This document shows, one piece after another, positions 5,814 through 8,310 of a DNA stretch of 8,310 nt (positions are counted from its first letter, which is position 1; the number at the start of each line of letters is the position of its first letter). A program made the position numbers and the translations under genes. Location: assembly GCA_038257015.1 (NCBI GenBank), contig JBBSJS010000038.1, positions 1 to 8,310 of the forward strand. The letters run 5' to 3'. The stretch comes from UBA920 sp038257015 (GTDB taxonomy: Bacteria > Patescibacteriota > Doudnabacteria > UBA920). Under the pieces are notes generated by a model, which saw only the letters and a list, made by a program, of their open reading frames with translations, was not told where the DNA came from and searched no databases.

Positions 5814-6236
5814 TTACTTCGCTTTCTTATCTATCTTATAAGTGTGTTCAGTGCCTTTAATCAATTTTAGGCGGGAAACTAATTTCTTTCTAAACTTAAT
5901 ATCGTCAATCATGGAAAATACTGCACGACGTAAAACTGATTCTGGACTTCGGACAATTTCATCTTTCAAAGTGGTTACTTTTAGTCCACCAAGATAACCG
6001 GAGTGATGATAGTATTTCTTCTGTTCAATCTTGCGTCCTGTAAACTTTAGCTTGTCGACATTGGTAGCTACTACAAAGTCGCCCATATCCATGTGTGGCG
6101 TGAAGTCACGCTTGTGCTTACCACGTAGGATATTTGCAATCTGAGTTGCTACGCGACCCATGGAATTACTAGAGGCATCGATTTCGTGCCATTGGCGTGT
6201 AACAGTTTTTGGAATTGTAATCTTCTGATTCTTCAT
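5814..6236 (-). CDS. rplM: 50S ribosomal protein L13
   Basis: L13 is an early-assembly protein of the large subunit that binds 23S rRNA. The 140-residue product has the usual length and conserved core: W16..ID, GRVATQIANILRGKHK (27-42), FTPHMDMGDFVVATN (45-59), KFTGRKIEQKKYYHHSGYLGGLK (64-86) and RSPESVLRRAVFSM (96-109). After M109 the usual MLPKGPLGR-type loop is replaced by an ungapped stretch beginning MIDDIKF, losing its proline and glycines, while KGTEH near 127-131 lines up again with the family. It lies 20 bases after rplQ and one base before rpsI, the standard L13-S9 pair. No clear Shine-Dalgarno site precedes the ATG; coupling to rplQ is possible. Product assignment is firm; the loop change is the only oddity. 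Confidence 0.97.
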   Translation of the reverse strand: MKNQKITIPKTVTRQWHEIDASSNSMGRVATQIANILRGKHKRDFTPHMDMGDFVVATNVDKLKFTGRKIEQKKYYHHSGYLGGLKVTTLKDEIVRSPESVLRRAVFSMIDDIKFRKKLVSRLKLIKGTEHTYKIDKKAK

Positions 6237-6256
6237 ATAAATAGTGTATTAAGAGC

Positions 6257-6601
6257 TTACTCTACAAACTCCAAAAGGGCTTTGGATTTTCCAGCCTTAG
6301 GGTCGTTTAACTTCATTAAGCGAAGGTAACCACCTGGACGGTCGGAAAACTTTGGACCATAAACTTCTAAAGCTTTTTTTGTAGCGTTGTTAGTAAGTTT
6401 AGTGAGCAAGTGACGACGGTTGTGTAAACTATCTACCTTGGCACGAGTGATTAATCGCTCGATATAAGGTTTTACGGCACGAGCATTAGCATAGGAAGTT
6501 TCAATGCGTTCGTAAAGAATCGCGGAAGACGCTAAACTACGCAACAGCTTTCTGCGGTGATCTGTCCCTCGGCCAAATTTTTTAGTCTTTAAATGTCTCA
6601 T
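6257..6601 (-). CDS. rplQ: 50S ribosomal protein L17
   Basis: L17 is a large-subunit protein near the peptide exit tunnel. The 114-residue product begins MRHLKTKKFGRGTDHRRKLL, matching the invariant MRH start and the HR..L motif, with a central ITRAKVDSLHNRR (51-63) equivalent to the family's ITLAKTDSVANRR, and a C-terminal PKFSDRPGGYLRLMKL (83-98), the RxGGYxRI signature. Length is normal. It follows rpoA, as in most bacteria, but the 103-base gap holds a REP-like hairpin. No Shine-Dalgarno site is visible upstream of the ATG. A TATAAT at 6623-6618 could provide an internal start for rplQ-rplM-rpsI, but its -35 is poor. Confidence 0.97.
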   Translation of the reverse strand: MRHLKTKKFGRGTDHRRKLLRSLASSAILYERIETSYANARAVKPYIERLITRAKVDSLHNRRHLLTKLTNNATKKALEVYGPKFSDRPGGYLRLMKLNDPKAGKSKALLEFVE

Positions 6602-6617
6602 AACTGATTAGTAGCTA

Positions 6618-6623
6618 ATTATA
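6618..6623 (-). promoter_or_regulatory. Possible internal -10 hexamer upstream of rplQ
   Basis: A perfect TATAAT lies 16 bases before the rplQ ATG on the minus strand. At 17-base spacing the -35 would fall inside the REP-like hairpin (TGGCAC), a poor match. A transcript from it would have a leader of about ten bases. Confidence 0.25.
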
Positions 6624-6640
6624 ATTTCAGTAAGCTGTTT

Positions 6641-6695
6641 GTGCCATCCTGAACGCAATGAAGAATTTATTTCTTCGCTGTGCTCAGGACGACAC
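6641..6695. repeat. REP-like imperfect inverted repeat between rpoA and rplQ
   Basis: Arms 6641-6665 and 6671-6695 (25 bases each) pair at 19 positions around a five-base loop. All six differences are transitions, and four of them give G-U pairs in the minus-strand RNA, so the transcript can fold a nearly continuous stem. The sequence belongs to the broadly dispersed 'GTCATCCTGA..GAAG' class of intergenic repeats, whose spurious translation includes RCAQDD. No T run follows on the minus strand, so it should not stop transcription of rplQ by itself. Confidence 0.75.
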
Positions 6696-6704
6696 TAAGC
6701 GTAA

Positions 6705-7664
6705 TTACTTACGACCTAAAACTTCCAAAATTTCGTTAATAGTCTTTTCTCCTAAACCGGCAATGTTGTTGATGTCTTCGTCGGTCAAAGCTTTCAAAGA
6801 TTCAACGCTGGCGATGCCATTTTTAGTCAAAGCATTTTTAGCACGATTAGAAAGATTTAATTCATCTAAGCTTGTACCTGCTTCTGCTTCAAAATTTGGA
6901 GTTTCTCCAGAGTTACCATCTAATTCTTCTAGAATTTCTTCTGGTGTTGGTTCAGCCATCATTTCCATGCGAGCCGCACCTTCGTTGTTAAACATCATTG
7001 AGAAGTGATCAACCAAAATGTGAGAAGCAATATCTACTGCTTCAGCACCAGTAATTGTTCCATCAGTTTCCATAGTTAGTACCAACTTATCAAAGTTAGT
7101 AATTTGACCAACACGTATGTTGGAGATGTCAAAGAAAACTGAACGGACTGGAGTGTAAATAGCGTCGATAGCTAGCATACCAGCTTCTAATTGATCGTTC
7201 TTGCGAACTTCAACTGGCATATAACCACGGCCCTGTTCGATGATAAGTTCCATATCAAGGTCAGCGGTTTTGTTGTCCAAAGTACAAATGTACAAATCTT
7301 TGTTCACAACTTCTACTTGATCGTTTTCAACGATGTTTGCAGCTGTTACAACACCTTCACCTTTAGCTTGTAATTTCAAACGGATTGGATCGCGAGAGAA
7401 ACTGCGCACGCGCAATTGCTTTAAGTTCAAGATGATTTGAATCACATCTTCACGTACATTAGGTACAGTAGAAAATTCGTGATCTACAAATTTAATCTTT
7501 ACAGCAGTCACAGCGGCACCTGGCATAGAAGACAAAAGTACACGACGCATGGCGTTACCAATAGTCGCACCGAACCCTGGGTATAAAGGTTCTAAAGTGA
7601 TTTCGTAGGAATTGTCCCCCAAGTGCTTAACTTGAGATTGTTTTGGTAATGGAATTTGTTCCAT
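6705..7664 (-). CDS. rpoA: DNA-directed RNA polymerase subunit alpha
   Basis: Alpha dimerises to start assembly of RNA polymerase. This 319-residue protein has both usual domains. The N-terminal domain (about 1-232) carries LEPLYPGFGATIGNAMRRVLLSSMPG (25-49), the family signature with the paired arginines used in assembly, and later RGYMP (146-150) and the LTMETDGT motif (196-203). A linker rich in Glu and Pro (about 237-263) leads to the C-terminal domain (about 266-319): LDELNLSNRAKNAL, with the Arg and Asn equivalent to the DNA-contacting R265 and N268 of E. coli, then the helix-hairpin-helix GLGEKTINEI (303-312). So UP-element and activator contact should be possible. The ATG at 7664 has a good AAAGGA site (7675-7670) at five bases spacing. 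It follows rpsD after 117 bases. Confidence 0.98.
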   Translation of the reverse strand: MEQIPLPKQSQVKHLGDNSYEITLEPLYPGFGATIGNAMRRVLLSSMPGAAVTAVKIKFVDHEFSTVPNVREDVIQIILNLKQLRVRSFSRDPIRLKLQAKGEGVVTAANIVENDQVEVVNKDLYICTLDNKTADLDMELIIEQGRGYMPVEVRKNDQLEAGMLAIDAIYTPVRSVFFDISNIRVGQITNFDKLVLTMETDGTITGAEAVDIASHILVDHFSMMFNNEGAARMEMMAEPTPEEILEELDGNSGETPNFEAEAGTSLDELNLSNRAKNALTKNGIASVESLKALTDEDINNIAGLGEKTINEILEVLGRK

Positions 7665-7781
7665 AGCTGTCCTTTGGGTACTAAGCGCTAACTGTGTAAA
7701 CGTCCAATAGTCTTGTGTTTGCGATCTTAGTACTGATTAATAGATTAATTATTTTGCTAGTAAACTAGCTGGAAAATTAGA
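7665..7781 (-). promoter_or_regulatory. rpsD-rpoA intergenic leader with inverted repeats
   Basis: The gap holds a small hairpin just past the rpsD stop (7756-7769, GCTAG-TAAA-CTAGC), which lacks a following T run, and an 8-bp long-range inverted repeat, GTACTAAG (7678-7685) with CTTAGTAC (7726-7733). Formed in RNA, the second stem would end directly beside the rpoA ribosome binding site. A weak promoter-like pair on the minus strand (TTTACT, 16 bases, TATTAA) lies between. Known elsewhere: S4 represses its own operon by binding mRNA leaders. A comparable role here is speculation. Confidence 0.35.
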
Positions 7782-8310
7782 TTAAATACGGCTGTAGTGT
7801 TCAACAATTAACTGAGTGTTAATCTGGTTGCCGATTTGTTCGTTGTTTGGAACGGACAATACTTTACCAGATAAGTCAGTAGATTTTAGCTCAACCCATT
7901 CTTGGGCTTGGAAAGCTTTCATCTTTTCTTTCTGAGTCTGCATGTACTTGCTTGTCTTCTTGTTCTCGCGAACGGTTAGAATATCGCCTGGGCGAGTTGC
8001 ATAAGATGGTATATCAACTTTCTTACCGTTAACTTCAAAGAAACCGTGGTTCACTAATTGACGAGCTTGCGCACGTGTTTCGGCGAAACCTAAACGGTAA
8101 ACAATGTTGTCTAAGCGAAGTTCGAGTAATTGCAACAACAAGTCACCTGTTACGCCTGGTTTGTTTAAAGCTTTTTCGAAATAGCGAATGAATTGCTTTT
8201 CAGTTACGCCATAGTTGATTTTAGCTTTTTGCTTTTCACGAAGTTGCATGCCGTATTCAGAAATGCGAGTGCGAGACTGGCCGTGTTGACCAGGCGCGAA
8301 GTTACGCTTC
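7782..8310 (-). CDS. rpsD: 30S ribosomal protein S4, 5' partial
   Basis: S4 nucleates assembly of the small subunit by binding 16S rRNA and helps maintain decoding accuracy. The frame is open to the window edge, so the visible 175 residues lack roughly the first 25-35. The first visible residues KRNFAPGQHGQSRTRISEYG are typical S4 sequence, which shows that an ATG at 8249 is internal. Then come LREKQKAKINYGV, EKQFIRYFEKA and the S4 RNA-binding domain: LLQLLELRLDNIVYRLGF, TRAQARQLVNHGFFEVNGKKVDIPSY and RPGDILTV. The C-terminus TQLIVEHYSRI matches the family's LIVE.YSR ending. Whether the missing N-terminus carries the zinc-binding cysteines cannot be seen. It is the first visible gene of the operon with rpoA, rplQ, rplM and rpsI. 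Confidence 0.97.
   Translation of the reverse strand, partial: KRNFAPGQHGQSRTRISEYGMQLREKQKAKINYGVTEKQFIRYFEKALNKPGVTGDLLLQLLELRLDNIVYRLGFAETRAQARQLVNHGFFEVNGKKVDIPSYATRPGDILTVRENKKTSKYMQTQKEKMKAFQAQEWVELKSTDLSGKVLSVPNNEQIGNQINTQLIVEHYSRI

Noticed and set aside
6658..7008. 116-codon plus-strand frame starting in the REP-like hairpin
   Set aside because: It is antisense to rpoA, and its first codons (RCAQDD) are the typical spurious translation of this repeat class.
7756..7769. Terminator after rpsD
   Set aside because: The stem has only five pairs and is followed on the minus strand by A-rich sequence, not a T run; rpoA transcription must pass through unless it has its own promoter.

Overview
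The window looks like chromosomal DNA from a Candidate Phyla Radiation (Patescibacteria) bacterium. This rests on four things: a moderately AT-rich sequence; ribosomal proteins of bacterial type with divergent details (a Lys/Ala-rich N-terminal extension on S9, an L13 lacking the usual MLPKG-type loop); secreted proteins with architectures I associate with that group (prealbumin/SpaA-like domains, Gly-rich linker, VLGxxT repeats and an LPRTG sorting signal; a threefold 'A.VF...G..FE' repeat protein); and short dispersed hairpin repeats between genes. The exact lineage cannot be fixed by eye. All genes lie on the minus strand, so they are read from right to left, and every complete gene ends in TAA.

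Right part (8310 to 5225): the distal half of the ribosomal alpha operon fused to the L13-S9 pair, in transcription order rpsD (5' end cut by the window edge), rpoA, rplQ, rplM, rpsI. rplM and rpsI are separated by one base. The rpsD-rpoA gap is a 117-base leader with inverted repeats. The rpoA-rplQ gap carries a 55-base REP-like hairpin. The operon ends at a strong C(UUCG)G-type terminator directly after rpsI.

Middle (5224 to 4661): a gene-free stretch of about 560 bases packed with repeats. The last 45 coding bases of rpsI plus its terminator (112 bp in all) are duplicated almost perfectly. The duplicate is split by a 92-bp hairpin-rich insert flanked by a 13-bp direct repeat. Next to it lies a degenerate tandem array ending in the widespread ATTCCCGC-GAAA-GCGGGAAT palindrome. 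This is the most unusual part of the window.

Left part (4660 to 1): three cell-envelope genes, each in its own unit. They are a 56-residue single-span membrane protein with its own terminator; a 366-residue secreted protein with an Ig-like region and three related C-terminal repeats, preceded by an extended -10 promoter and followed by a terminator; and a large LPRTG-anchored surface protein of at least about 940 residues that runs off the left edge. The surface gene has a good ribosome binding site and ATG, but its start is out of frame with the body by one base, so it is either frameshifted, mis-sequenced or recoded.
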